Assembly (NCBI GenBank): GCA_965198185.1 | Contig: CBDAOU010000002.1 | Coordinates: 496,001-560,000, forward strand | Origin: JAJECS01 sp965198185 | GTDB lineage: Bacteria; Chloroflexota; UBA11872 | Direction: 5' to 3' | DNA length: 64,000 bases | Part shown: in pieces, positions 44,240-53,517 of the stretch | Position numbering within the stretch: position 1 is the first letter of the stretch | How the letters are laid out: every line of letters begins with the position of its first letter | Program-made: the position numbers and the translations under genes | Notes under the pieces: generated by a model | What the model saw: only the letters and a program-made list of their open reading frames with translations | What the model was told of the DNA's origin: nothing | Databases searched by the model: none

Positions 44240-45208
44240 ATGACCCAATACATCATTCGCCGCGTTCTCATCTCGATCCCGCTGATGTTCTTGCTGTCGC
44301 TCACGTCGTTCATCGTCTTCCATCTCGCGCCAGGCGATCCGATCCAGGCGTTGATCGACCCTGAAGAGATGCTCTACATGGGCCCCCATGACATCGAGGA
44401 GCTCCTCAAGCAGTACGGGCTCGACAAGCCATTGCCGGTCCAGTACTTCCTCTGGCTGAAAGAGGCCATCACGGGCAACCTGGGGTACTCCATCCAGACC
44501 CACAACGTTCCGGTGCTCGAGCTGATTCTTGACCGGCTGCCACCGACGATCAGCTTGATGACGGCCACGGTGGCGGTGGGCCTAGCCCTTGGTCTGGTGT
44601 TTGGTGTGCTTTCCGCGCTTTACCAGTACTCGCGCATGGACTACGCGCTGACGCTCAGCGCCTTCTTCATGCTGTCGGTGCCCGAATTCTTCTTTGCCCT
44701 GATGGGCATGTTTATCTTTGCGGTCGTGCTGGGATGGCTCCCGACGTTTGGCATGTGGACGCCCGGCGGGGAGACCGGTATCAACTGGGACCTGCTGCAC
44801 CACGCGGTGCTGCCGGTGTTCGCGCTGGCCATGAACGATATCGCCGGGTTGATGCGCTACGCGCGCGCGTCCGTGCTCGACACGATCTCCGCCGACTTCG
44901 TGACGACGGCCCGGGCCAAGGGCCTGAGTGAGCGGCTCATCCTCTGGAAGCACGTGTTCCGCAACGCGCTCATCCCCATCGTCACGCTGATCGGTCTGCG
45001 GCTGCCGGTGCTGTTCGGCGGCGCGCTCATAGTCGAGACGATCTTCCGCTGGCCGGGCATCGGCTTGCTGGGCTACACGGCCCTCCTGCAGCGGGACTAC
45101 CCGGTGATCATGGGCGTGCTGATCATCGCGTCGGTCATCACGCTGGCCGCGAACCTCTTGACCGACATTGCCTACGCCTGGGTCGACCCGCGGGTGCGCC
45201 ACACGTGA
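44240..45208 (+). CDS. Dpp/Opp-type ABC transporter permease, DppB-like
   Basis: This 322-residue inner-membrane permease has about six membrane helices, the N-terminal TQYIIRRVL-LIPLMF start typical of DppB/OppB, and the cytoplasmic EAA loop ARAKGLSERLILWKH that contacts the ATPase. It would form a heterodimeric channel with the next gene product. Although the family is named for peptides, many members import sugars or oligosaccharides. No solute-binding protein or ATPase gene is adjacent. Confidence 0.92.
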   Translation: MTQYIIRRVLISIPLMFLLSLTSFIVFHLAPGDPIQALIDPEEMLYMGPHDIEELLKQYGLDKPLPVQYFLWLKEAITGNLGYSIQTHNVPVLELILDRLPPTISLMTATVAVGLALGLVFGVLSALYQYSRMDYALTLSAFFMLSVPEFFFALMGMFIFAVVLGWLPTFGMWTPGGETGINWDLLHHAVLPVFALAMNDIAGLMRYARASVLDTISADFVTTARAKGLSERLILWKHVFRNALIPIVTLIGLRLPVLFGGALIVETIFRWPGIGLLGYTALLQRDYPVIMGVLIIASVITLAANLLTDIAYAWVDPRVRHT

Positions 45209-45227
45209 GTCAGCGTCGAGGGAGAGC

Positions 45228-46196
45228 ATGAGCACCGAGAGCCAGGCCGCGGCCGAATCCGGCTCTCAGCCGGGCCCTGCCATCTCCCAAGCGGCTGCCG
45301 ATCTGGCGGCTGAGGAGATCATCCACCTTCCGCCGGAGCTTTCGCCGTTTCGCCGAGCGCTTCGCCGCTTCCTCGCCCACAAGTTGGCTCTGGCGGGATT
45401 AATCTGCCTCACGATCATGGCGCTGCTGGCCGCCAGCCAGGCAATCGTCTCGCCGTTTGATCCCGAGAAACCGCACCTGTTCAAAGTCAACCGGCCCCCG
45501 GACTCCGTGAACTGGCTAGGGACCGATCAGGTCGGGCGTGACGTGTTCAGCCGCATTCTGCAGGGCGCGCGTGTCTCGCTGTCGGTGGGCATCGTGGCGG
45601 TCTCAATCTACGTCGTCATCGGCTTCATCATCGGGTCCATTTCTGGACTTGCCGGCGGCTACGTGGACGATGCGCTGATGCGGTTCACGGACTTCGTGAT
45701 GACCTTCCCAACGTTCATTCTTATCATCATCCTTGCCGGTATTACTGGCCCGAATATTTTCAATATCATGGTAATCATCGGAATCTTCGGCTGGCCCGGC
45801 CTGGCGCGGCTCTTCCGCGGCAACATCCTGGTGATGCGCGAATTGGAATACGTCATGGCGTCGCGCGCGCTTGGCGCCGCCTATCGCTACATCATCATGC
45901 GGCATATCCTGCCGAACATCGTCGGGCCGGTGACGGTGGCGATCACCTTGGGTGTGGCCGGCGCGATTCTTGCCGAGGCAGGGCTCAGCTTCCTGGGGTT
46001 CGGCGTCACCGAGCCGGCTGCGAGCTGGGGCTCGATGATCAATGCCGCGCGCGGCATTGCCTTCCTGGCCGGCTTCCCCTGGCTGTGGATCGCACCGGGC
46101 GCTGCGATCTGCATCGCGGTCCTGTCGATCAACTTCATGGGTGATGGCCTGCGCGACGCCTTCGACGTGCGTGGCCGCAGCCAGTCCGGCAAGTAG
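45228..46196 (+). CDS. Dpp/Opp-type ABC transporter permease, DppC-like
   Basis: This 322-residue partner permease has a cytoplasmic N-terminal extension of about 55 residues, a first helix, the GTDQVGRDVFSRILQGARVSL block characteristic of DppC/OppC, and the EAA loop SRALGAAYRYIIMRH near the end. ATG at 45228 follows GAGGGAGAG. It lies 19 bases after the DppB-like gene. The operon appears to end here: no ATPase or binding-protein gene follows before the minus-strand lyase at 46466. Confidence 0.92.
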   Translation: MSTESQAAAESGSQPGPAISQAAADLAAEEIIHLPPELSPFRRALRRFLAHKLALAGLICLTIMALLAASQAIVSPFDPEKPHLFKVNRPPDSVNWLGTDQVGRDVFSRILQGARVSLSVGIVAVSIYVVIGFIIGSISGLAGGYVDDALMRFTDFVMTFPTFILIIILAGITGPNIFNIMVIIGIFGWPGLARLFRGNILVMRELEYVMASRALGAAYRYIIMRHILPNIVGPVTVAITLGVAGAILAEAGLSFLGFGVTEPAASWGSMINAARGIAFLAGFPWLWIAPGAAICIAVLSINFMGDGLRDAFDVRGRSQSGK

Positions 46197-46465
46197 CCGG
46201 CGCACGTAGCCGGTCGTTCGTCAGGGACTTAGGCGCTTTCCAGCCGCGCTTGAGCGGCGACTGCAACTGACGCTTCCTTAGGAAGCCTTTGAACAATGAG
46301 GGGCAGATGGCGTGCGTGCGCCCCAATCCGTTCCACAGCCCCTTCGACAAGCTCAGGGCGAACGGATCGGGGCGCGGCATACGGTTTATTCAGAGCTTCC
46401 GTAGCGTCGATGCGGCCCTAGTCCGGCGACGCGGAGGCCGTGACGTCGGGCTGCATTGACCTCGC
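46197..46465. repeat. Gap with a hairpin and a dispersed repeat
   Basis: A small hairpin GCTTCC-TTA-GGAAGC followed by CTTTG near 46270-46290 may end the permease transcript. A CCTTCGACAAGCTCAGGGCGAACGG variant of the dispersed repeat seen at 17959 and 21178 lies at about 46340-46366. No gene is supported. Confidence 0.55.
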
Positions 46466-47404
46466 TTAGCCGGCGGATGTCCCCAGCAGACCCAGTCGCT
46501 CGAGTTCCGGCTTGACTTGATCGAGGTCGGACTCCGACGCCGACGTGTGGGGCAGCCGCAAGTGACGCGACGCGAGGCCGTTGAGTTCCAGACACGCCCG
46601 CCAGAGCGACTGCCACCCGCCCGGGAATGATTTGCCGACGCGGACCACCTTGGGATGACCGGACAAGTCGAACAGCGGCGTCTCAACCTCGCGCACCACC
46701 TTCGCCGCAGCTTCTACGTGGCCCGATTGGAGCGATTCCCAGAGCTGATTGCCAACCTGGGGCGCGAAGCTGGTGGACCAATCCATGAAGCTGCGGCAGC
46801 CATAGGTCCATTGCAGCATGTGGCGCCCAAGCTTGCCGCCGCTCATGAACTTCCAGTGGCCGTCGAATTCTTCAATCGTCTGCACGGCGTAGGCGTCGGT
46901 GCCGTCTTCTTTCATGCAGCAGATATTTGGTTCGTCCACCAGACGCTGCAGCATCTCGTGCGGGGGGAAGCCGACGATCATCACGGGCATGGCGGTCGCG
47001 ACGGCTTTGTAGTGGGCCGCCACGCCGACGGGATCGGACAGCTGACCGGCCGGCGCCGCCATCACCACGTCGGCGCCAATGTCGCGCGCGTAGTGCGCGA
47101 ATTCGACGGACTGGGCGGTGGCCCATAAGCCCGTGGCGGCGACAACCATCGCGCGTCCGCCCGCGCGGTCGACGACGAAGCGCGCGATGTCCGCCACCTC
47201 CTGCTCGCGCATGTAGGCGAACTGGCTGTCGCCGACTGTGAGCAGCGCGACCTGCGTGCCGCCCGAGATGCCGGTCTCGATCACGTTGGCGACCCCGTCG
47301 TAGTCGATCGCACCGTCGGCCAGAAAGCTGGTGGGGATCGACATTACGGGGCCTTCGAGTTGCGTCTTGATCTCGTCGGGTGTCATACGGTCTGGATTGG
47401 CCAT
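46466..47404 (-). CDS. DHDPS/NAL-family protein, divergent
   Basis: This 312-residue member has the N-terminal layout of the trio at 22614-25311 (MTPDEIKTQLEGPVMSIPTSF) but is otherwise well separated from it. The Schiff-base lysine position is kept in CCMKEDGTDAYA. The block corresponding to YMVRP reads VVMAAPAGQLSD, so the catalytic tyrosine is missing. The MLTWGDS block reads LLTVGDS. A lyase with altered chemistry or a non-aldolase function is possible. It diverges from the sialidase-like gene at 47534. Confidence 0.8.
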   Translation of the reverse strand: MANPDRMTPDEIKTQLEGPVMSIPTSFLADGAIDYDGVANVIETGISGGTQVALLTVGDSQFAYMREQEVADIARFVVDRAGGRAMVVAATGLWATAQSVEFAHYARDIGADVVMAAPAGQLSDPVGVAAHYKAVATAMPVMIVGFPPHEMLQRLVDEPNICCMKEDGTDAYAVQTIEEFDGHWKFMSGGKLGRHMLQWTYGCRSFMDWSTSFAPQVGNQLWESLQSGHVEAAAKVVREVETPLFDLSGHPKVVRVGKSFPGGWQSLWRACLELNGLASRHLRLPHTSASESDLDQVKPELERLGLLGTSAG

Positions 47405-47533
47405 GCGCGGCTCTCCCGGCGGGGGACTCCGCAGGGTATCCCAACGCTAAGCCGGCGCGCGTCCGCGGTTGGGGACGCTGGTAGTCTTGCCCACTTCGCG
47501 CCGGACCCAATCCCCGAGGGGAAGGACTACCCG

Positions 47534-49138
47534 ATGCTCGCGACTCCACGCTACCGCGCCGGTGCCAACGTCGGGCAGATCGTTGAGCTGCCCGATGGGC
47601 AATTCCTCACCATGACGGCCGAGGGCAAGCCACCCTTCCAGGAGACGCTGGGATACGAAGCCTTCGACGATCCCTGGACGCCGGAACGCCTGGTCGTGCG
47701 GCGCGGCCGAGGCGTACCCATCGTCTGGTCCGCGCCCGAAGTGGTGCACACCATGCCGGGCAGCCCGGGTCTCTGGGGCGTCGGACGCGGCCTTGTGGAT
47801 CGGAACGGCGACCTGCACGCGATTGGGCTGCGGTTTCTGAAATGGCCCAGGGACATCGAGCGGCCCCGACGCGACGAGATGCGTTGCGACGTCTTCCACG
47901 TGGCGTCGCGCGACGGTGGCACGACGTGGGAACCCCCGCACCGCGTGGACTACGGCCGTGAGTACACCGGAGCACTGCTGGGCTTTATGCAAATGTCCAG
48001 CGGGCGGCTCGTTCTGCCAATCCACTTCTACGACTTCGACCGCGAGGCGGGCAAGAACGTGGCCAAGTCCTGCTATTCGGACGATGGCGGGCGCACCTGG
48101 TACGCCGACTCGACGGAGGTGCCAGTGCCGTCTGGCGGGCGCCATAGTCATTCCGGCGCCGTGGAGCCCACGGCCGTGGAGCTTGGCGACGGCCGCGTCT
48201 GGATGGTCATTCGCACCCAGTTTCGGCGCTTCTATGAATCCTTCTCCAGCGACGGTCGGACGTGGAGCGCAGCGCAACCGACGCGGTTCAGGGCGCCGAA
48301 TTCACCATGCGCGGTGGAGCGACTGGCCGACGGCCGGTTGATCTTCGTCTGGAACAACACGCAGGGGCCGCCGTTCGGCGGCGAGACGCGCAACGTGCAT
48401 GCCTCACGGCACGTGATGAACGCCGCGGTATCGCCGGACGACGGGGCCACCTGGCACGGCTACCGCGAGTTCGCGCGGCAGATCGACCACGACCAAGTGG
48501 ACGACCAGGTGAGCTACCCGAGCATCACGGCGCTTGCCGACGGCCACGTGCTGGTCCAGTTTGCGCACGTGATCCAGGGCTGGCGCCGCGTCGAGACGGA
48601 CTACGTGGTTTTCGACCCGGACGTGCTGAGCGAGACAACCGACGCGGACGATTTCACCCACGGGGTACGCGGCTGGTCCACCAACGGCTGCGGTGGAGTC
48701 GAGGTGGCGCGTGAGGATGGAGAGGCGATGCTGCGCTTGCAGCGCGTGGACGAGCGGCCCACGGCGGCTGAGCGGAACTTCCCCTTTGGTCCGCGGGGCG
48801 AGCTGCGGTTCGAGATTCGGCGCGCGGCCGACGCGATTGGCGTTGACCTGGTGATGGACGAGACGTTCTGGCGTCCGAACGATCGCCGGACGGACGGCGC
48901 CGTGGATGCGTCCCTGGGCATCGCGGAGTTGCCGGCTGGCCTTTGGGCGCCGGTGACCGTGGCCTGGGATGTTGGCCGCGGCGAAGCGACCGTCACCGTC
49001 AATGGCTCCGAGCGCCGGATGCCGATTCAAGGCGAACCGTTCGGCCTTTGCTATCTCACGCTGTATGGGCGCGCGACCGGCCCTGAACTCGCCGGAACCA
49101 ATGTCCGGCGGCTATCGGTCGAAGTCTCACCCGAGTAA
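47534..49138 (+). CDS. Sialidase-like propeller protein with C-terminal beta-sandwich domain
   Basis: This 534-residue two-domain protein has a propeller with Asp boxes SRDGGTTW, SDDGGRTW, SSDGRTW and SPDDGATW (about residues 1-350), then a domain from about 360 to the end resembling concanavalin-like sandwich domains, which often bind glycans. ATG at 47534 has GAGGGGAAG upstream; earlier in-frame codons overlap the divergent promoter. It differs clearly from the four-gene array and from the gene at 150. It ends just before a strong terminator. Confidence 0.8.
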   Translation: MLATPRYRAGANVGQIVELPDGQFLTMTAEGKPPFQETLGYEAFDDPWTPERLVVRRGRGVPIVWSAPEVVHTMPGSPGLWGVGRGLVDRNGDLHAIGLRFLKWPRDIERPRRDEMRCDVFHVASRDGGTTWEPPHRVDYGREYTGALLGFMQMSSGRLVLPIHFYDFDREAGKNVAKSCYSDDGGRTWYADSTEVPVPSGGRHSHSGAVEPTAVELGDGRVWMVIRTQFRRFYESFSSDGRTWSAAQPTRFRAPNSPCAVERLADGRLIFVWNNTQGPPFGGETRNVHASRHVMNAAVSPDDGATWHGYREFARQIDHDQVDDQVSYPSITALADGHVLVQFAHVIQGWRRVETDYVVFDPDVLSETTDADDFTHGVRGWSTNGCGGVEVAREDGEAMLRLQRVDERPTAAERNFPFGPRGELRFEIRRAADAIGVDLVMDETFWRPNDRRTDGAVDASLGIAELPAGLWAPVTVAWDVGRGEATVTVNGSERRMPIQGEPFGLCYLTLYGRATGPELAGTNVRRLSVEVSPE

Positions 49139-49153
49139 CTGGTTAGACGCGGA

Positions 49154-49187
49154 AGAGCCGGCGGTCATTCGACCGCCGGCTCTTTGC
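49154..49187 (+). terminator. Rho-independent terminator
   Basis: A perfect 13-base stem (AGAGCCGGCGGTC with GACCGCCGGCTCT) around an ATTC loop is followed by TTTG, starting 16 bases after the sialidase-like stop codon. It is the clearest intrinsic terminator in the window. Confidence 0.85.
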
Positions 49188-49252
49188 CTGCCGCGGTTGG
49201 CCGCTGCTGCTGGCGCTACCATGCGGCGGTTGGCCGTTGCCGGGAGTGAGCC

Positions 49253-51844
49253 ATGTATTCAGTCGCCCCACCGGAATTGACGGCGGTATCGCACTGGCCG
49301 GCCCGCTGGATCTGGACCGACGGCGACCCGAAGCCGCGCAACTGCTATCTCATGGCCCGGCGGATCTTCGATCTGGAAAGCGACGCCGCGCACGCGCAGT
49401 TGCACATATCCGCGGCCGACCGCTACGTGCTCTGGGTCAACGGACGCTACTTGGGCCGGGGGCCGGCGCGCAGCGATCCACGTCGCAAGAGCTACGACAC
49501 CCACGACGTGGCGGCGCATCTGACGGCGGGCCGCAACGTGATCGCCGTGCAGGCGTACCACTATGGGATGGAAGGCAGCCGCGGCACGGGGTGGGGCAGC
49601 AGCAGCGGCTCCAGCTACTCGGTAGGTGAGCGGGCGGGGCTTTGGGCGCAACTCGACCTGACCCGGGCCGATGGCTCGGCGCGCACGATCGGCACCGACT
49701 CGGATTGGGTGCTGCAACCCGCGCAGGGCTGGCGGACCGATGTCGAGGTCAGCAACAACCTTGTGGGCTACATCGAGGTCTATGACGCCGGGGCCGATCC
49801 CGTCGATTGGACCGAGCTGGACTTCGACGACAGCGGTTGGTCGCGTGCGGTCGAAATCACGGGCAGCGACGTGGAGTGGTTTGTCTTCGAAAAGCGCGAA
49901 ATCCCGTTCATGGAGGAGCGGATGGTCTATCCGCGGCAGGTCGCGGACGTGGGCGAGACCATCGACCTTGGCCGGCCGGGGCAGATTGACATCCCCGAGC
50001 TGCTGTATAGCGAGCCGCACCTGCCGCTGGAGCACGCGAAAGTGCAAGAGGAAGCGGCGGCGCTGGAACCGGACGAGTCGTCCGCTTGCCTGCAGAGCGT
50101 CTTTGCGCCGGGGCAGGGAATTCGCGCACCCTACCTTGTGGTGGACTTCGGCCGGCAGCTCTTCGGTTATCCCCGGTTGGAGTTCGACGCGCCGGCGGGC
50201 GCCATGCTGGACGTGACCTATGGCCAGCAGCTGCTCGGCGGGCGCATTCCGGCCGCGCTGCGCTACGGCGACCGCGTCATCGCCCGCGAGGGCCGGCAGA
50301 CATGGCAAGTCGGCGAATATCGCCAGTTTCGCTACTTGCACGTGACCGTGCGGAGCCGGCTCGCGCCGGTGCGTCTGCGCTCGATCGGTGTCAATGAATA
50401 CCGCTATCCGGCCGATGTTCGCGGGCGGTTCGAGTGCTCGGACGAGGTTCTGACCAAGCTCTGGACGGCGTGCATTGACACGATGGAATCGCACATCGAG
50501 GACACGCTGGTGTGCGACTCGTATCGGGAGCGCGTGCCCTGGAGCGCCGGCGACGGCAGCCACGGGGGGCAGTTCACGTACGTCGCTTGGGGCGACTTGC
50601 CGGTGGTGGACCGCTACTTCCGCATGTTCACGCTGAGCGATCGCGGCGACGGGAATCTGATGATGGCCTTCCCGCCCAGCTTCTGGCCAACGCACGTGAA
50701 CCAGCACTTCATGCTGCAGTGGAGCACGCGCATTCGCGAGAACTACCTCTACGCCGGGCGTCGCTGGATACTGGACGAGCTGTATCCCAGCGTGCGGCGT
50801 CAGCTCGATTGGTTCGTCCCGCACCGCGACCGGACGACGGGGTTGCTGACGTGGGTGCACCCGCTCTATCACATCGATTGGACGCCCAACGACTTTCGCG
50901 GGGCCAGCGTCATCACGAATTGCCTGTACGTGGCGAGCCTGGAGGACGCGGCGGCGCTGGCCGACGCGGTTGGGCGGGACGATGACGCGGTGCGCTGGCG
51001 CGAGATCGCGCAGCAGGTGCGCCCGACCGTGCGGGAGAGATTTTGGAACGAGTCGCGCGGGCTGTTCGTCGATGCGCTGCTCGACGGCGCTCAGTCACCG
51101 GTGGTGAGCGAGCTGGGAAACTCCCTCGCGATCATGTACGGCGTGGCGACGCCCGAGCAGACCGCGCGGATTGCCGACCACCTGGCGAACCCGCCGGAGG
51201 ACATGGTGCCGACGAGCCCCTTGTTCTATGGCTACGTCGCGGACGCGCTGATGCTTGCCGGACCGCGGCCCGGCGCGACGGAGCGGCTGAGTGAGCGCTA
51301 CGCCTACATGATGGACTCGTCCGACCAGCCCACGATCTGGGAGGGGTGGGACAACTTCACGGCGGGCAACGGCATCGTGCGCGACGAGCAGATGGCCACC
51401 TGGGCCACCGAGCAGCGCGTGCGCCCCGCCGGAGTCCGGAGCCTCGTGCATAGCGGCGGAGTGCTTACGGGCACCGTGCTTTTGGCGCGCGTTCTGGGCG
51501 TGATGCCAACCGGACCGGGGTTCTCGACGTGTCAGATCCAGCCAAGGGCGGGCGGCTTGGAGTGGGCGAGCGGCGTCCACCCCGCACCGCAGGGGGATAT
51601 CGAGGTGGCGTGGCGGCGCCGCGACGGCAGCTTCGAGCTTCAGGTGACGGTGCCCGAGGGCGTCGCGGCGGAGGTGGTGCTGCCGCGAACGGACGCGGCG
51701 CAGACCGAACTGGTGATTGACGGCAGCGCGTCGCCGCTGGATCGGCCGCCGCCGGGCATCGACATTGAGGCAGACACGGTCACGATCGCGGCCGCAACCG
51801 TGGGCGCCGGCGCGCACGAATACCAACTCCGAGCGGCGGACTAG
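49253..51844 (+). CDS. Alpha-L-rhamnosidase-like glycoside hydrolase (GH78)
   Basis: This 863-residue protein has the GH78 layout. N-terminal beta-sandwich domains (about 1-390) open with PARWIWTDGD and YVLWVNGRYLGRGPARSDP, then an (alpha/alpha)6 barrel begins near FECSDEVLTKLWTACIDTM. The family DCPQRDERxGWxGD motif appears as VCDSYRERVPWSAGDG, and the second acid region is PTIWEGWDNFTAGNG. A C-terminal beta domain follows. The enzyme would remove terminal rhamnose from polysaccharides or glycosides. No signal peptide is visible, so the substrate may be imported. A sulfatase gene follows after 11 bases. Confidence 0.85.
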   Translation: MYSVAPPELTAVSHWPARWIWTDGDPKPRNCYLMARRIFDLESDAAHAQLHISAADRYVLWVNGRYLGRGPARSDPRRKSYDTHDVAAHLTAGRNVIAVQAYHYGMEGSRGTGWGSSSGSSYSVGERAGLWAQLDLTRADGSARTIGTDSDWVLQPAQGWRTDVEVSNNLVGYIEVYDAGADPVDWTELDFDDSGWSRAVEITGSDVEWFVFEKREIPFMEERMVYPRQVADVGETIDLGRPGQIDIPELLYSEPHLPLEHAKVQEEAAALEPDESSACLQSVFAPGQGIRAPYLVVDFGRQLFGYPRLEFDAPAGAMLDVTYGQQLLGGRIPAALRYGDRVIAREGRQTWQVGEYRQFRYLHVTVRSRLAPVRLRSIGVNEYRYPADVRGRFECSDEVLTKLWTACIDTMESHIEDTLVCDSYRERVPWSAGDGSHGGQFTYVAWGDLPVVDRYFRMFTLSDRGDGNLMMAFPPSFWPTHVNQHFMLQWSTRIRENYLYAGRRWILDELYPSVRRQLDWFVPHRDRTTGLLTWVHPLYHIDWTPNDFRGASVITNCLYVASLEDAAALADAVGRDDDAVRWREIAQQVRPTVRERFWNESRGLFVDALLDGAQSPVVSELGNSLAIMYGVATPEQTARIADHLANPPEDMVPTSPLFYGYVADALMLAGPRPGATERLSERYAYMMDSSDQPTIWEGWDNFTAGNGIVRDEQMATWATEQRVRPAGVRSLVHSGGVLTGTVLLARVLGVMPTGPGFSTCQIQPRAGGLEWASGVHPAPQGDIEVAWRRRDGSFELQVTVPEGVAAEVVLPRTDAAQTELVIDGSASPLDRPPPGIDIEADTVTIAAATVGAGAHEYQLRAAD

Positions 51845-51855
51845 CAGGAGCAGCT

Positions 51856-53509
51856 ATGGCGAACCAGCAGCGTCCGAATTTTCTGTTCATCACGACGGAC
51901 CAGCAGCGCTGGGACGCCATGGGCCACAACAACCCGCATATCCGCACGCCGGCCATGGATTCCCTGGCGCGCGACGGGCTGCGCTTCGACCGCGCCTATC
52001 CGACGAATGCCATCTGCATGCCGGCCCGCGCCAGCATGATCACGGGCCGGAGCCAGCGCGGGCACCAGGTATTCGACCACGCGGTGAATCTGAGCGAGTC
52101 AATTCCGGTGCTGGGCGATTCGCTGCGCGAGGCCGGCTATACCACGGCGTTGATCGGCAAGGCGCACTTCAAGACCGCCGATCTCGAGGACGTGCTACCC
52201 GACGAGCCGCCGCCGGGCGCGCCGGTCAGCGACGAGGATGGGCTGTGGTACGGGCCCTACTTCGGCTTTGACTACACGGAGATCCACACCGGCCACGCGT
52301 ATCCCGCCGGACATTGGCGCGTGTGGCTGGAGCGCAATCACCCCGAGGGATTGCGGCTCTGGCGGCAGGATCAGGCGCTGGAGGAGCCTAGTGGCGCCTT
52401 CGCCAGCTGGAAGAACTCAATCCCCGCCGAATGGCACTACACGCATTGGACGGCCGATCGCACCATCGAATGGCTCCGCCGGCGCGACTCCGATGAGCCG
52501 TTCTTTCTCTGGATGTCATTCGCCGACCCGCACCAGCCGTTCGCTCCGCCACGGCCCTACTGCGATATGTACGACCCGGCGGCGATGCCCCCGGCGGTGC
52601 CTCGGGAGGACGTGAGCCGTAAGCCGCCGGCCTACCAGTGGGCCCGGGACGGCATGCCGTATGGCGGCTACAACACGCACGTCGGGTGGTCCGGGGATCA
52701 CTTCGGCGAGATCGTGGCGCACTACTACGGGCTGACGACGTTCATCGACGACGAAATGGCGCGCGTGCTGGAGGAGCTCGACCGGTTGGGACTGTGCGAT
52801 TCCACGCACGTGGTGTTCACGTCCGACCACGGTGAGGGACTGGCGGACCACGGCGTGGCGGCGAAGCCAATGATGTCCTACGAGGCCGTGAACCGGGTGC
52901 CCTGGCTGTGGCGGCACCCGCCGACGGTGGCCGCCGGCAGAAAGTACGACAGCGTGATGACGCACCTGGATTTCGTGCCGACGGTGCTGGATCTCGCCGG
53001 GGCCGATCCGCTGCTGGGGATGGAAGGCCGCTCGTTCGCGCCGCTGCTGCGCGGCGATACCGAGACCCATCGCGACGCCGTGATCGTGGAGCGGATCACG
53101 GTGCTGGGCGGTGGCGGGAGACGGCTGCTCGACGCAAAGGCCGGCAAGACCCTGCGGGCAGCAACCAGTTGGCCGCGCGACCACGACCAGCCGTTCGAGA
53201 TTCGGACCAAGATGCTGGTGACCGACCGCTGGAAGCTGCTTGCACTACGGCGGGCAGCCCCATGGCGAGCTCTACGACGTGGTCAACGACCCGGAGGACC
53301 TCAACAACCTGTGGGACGACCCGGAGTACGCGGACGTGCGGCGCGAACTGACCGACCGCCTGCTGGCGGAGCTGATCGACTCGGAGTTGGGCGACGCCGC
53401 GGCGATTCGTGGGGCGCAGGCACTGGGCGGCGCGCTGCGCGATCAACGCCTCCTCGAAGGCCAGCCCGAGGCACGGGCCTCGCTGGAGGGACGCACGCGC
53501 GGCATGTAG
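51856..53509 (+). pseudogene. Formylglycine-dependent sulfatase with a single frame break near the 3' end
   Basis: This is a type I sulfatase. Metal ligands appear in LFITTDQQRWD, the formylglycine motif CMPAR (C-x-P-x-R) lies at about residue 55, and the second metal site is FTSDHGEGLADHG. After TDRWKLL the frame fails: one extra T at 53240-53241 changes CTGCAC to CTTGCAC. Removing it restores HYGGQPHGELYDVVNDPEDLNNLW and a natural stop at 53509, for a protein of about 550 residues. This is probably a sequencing error and the gene is probably functional. It pairs with the rhamnosidase in what may be sulfated-polysaccharide degradation. Confidence 0.82.
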
Positions 53510-53517
53510 GCGCGGAG

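Noticed and set aside
46135..46380. Possible small minus-strand gene with FALSLSKG
   Set aside because: The peptide is a translation of the dispersed TTCGACAAGCTCAGGGCGAACGG repeat, not a conserved protein.
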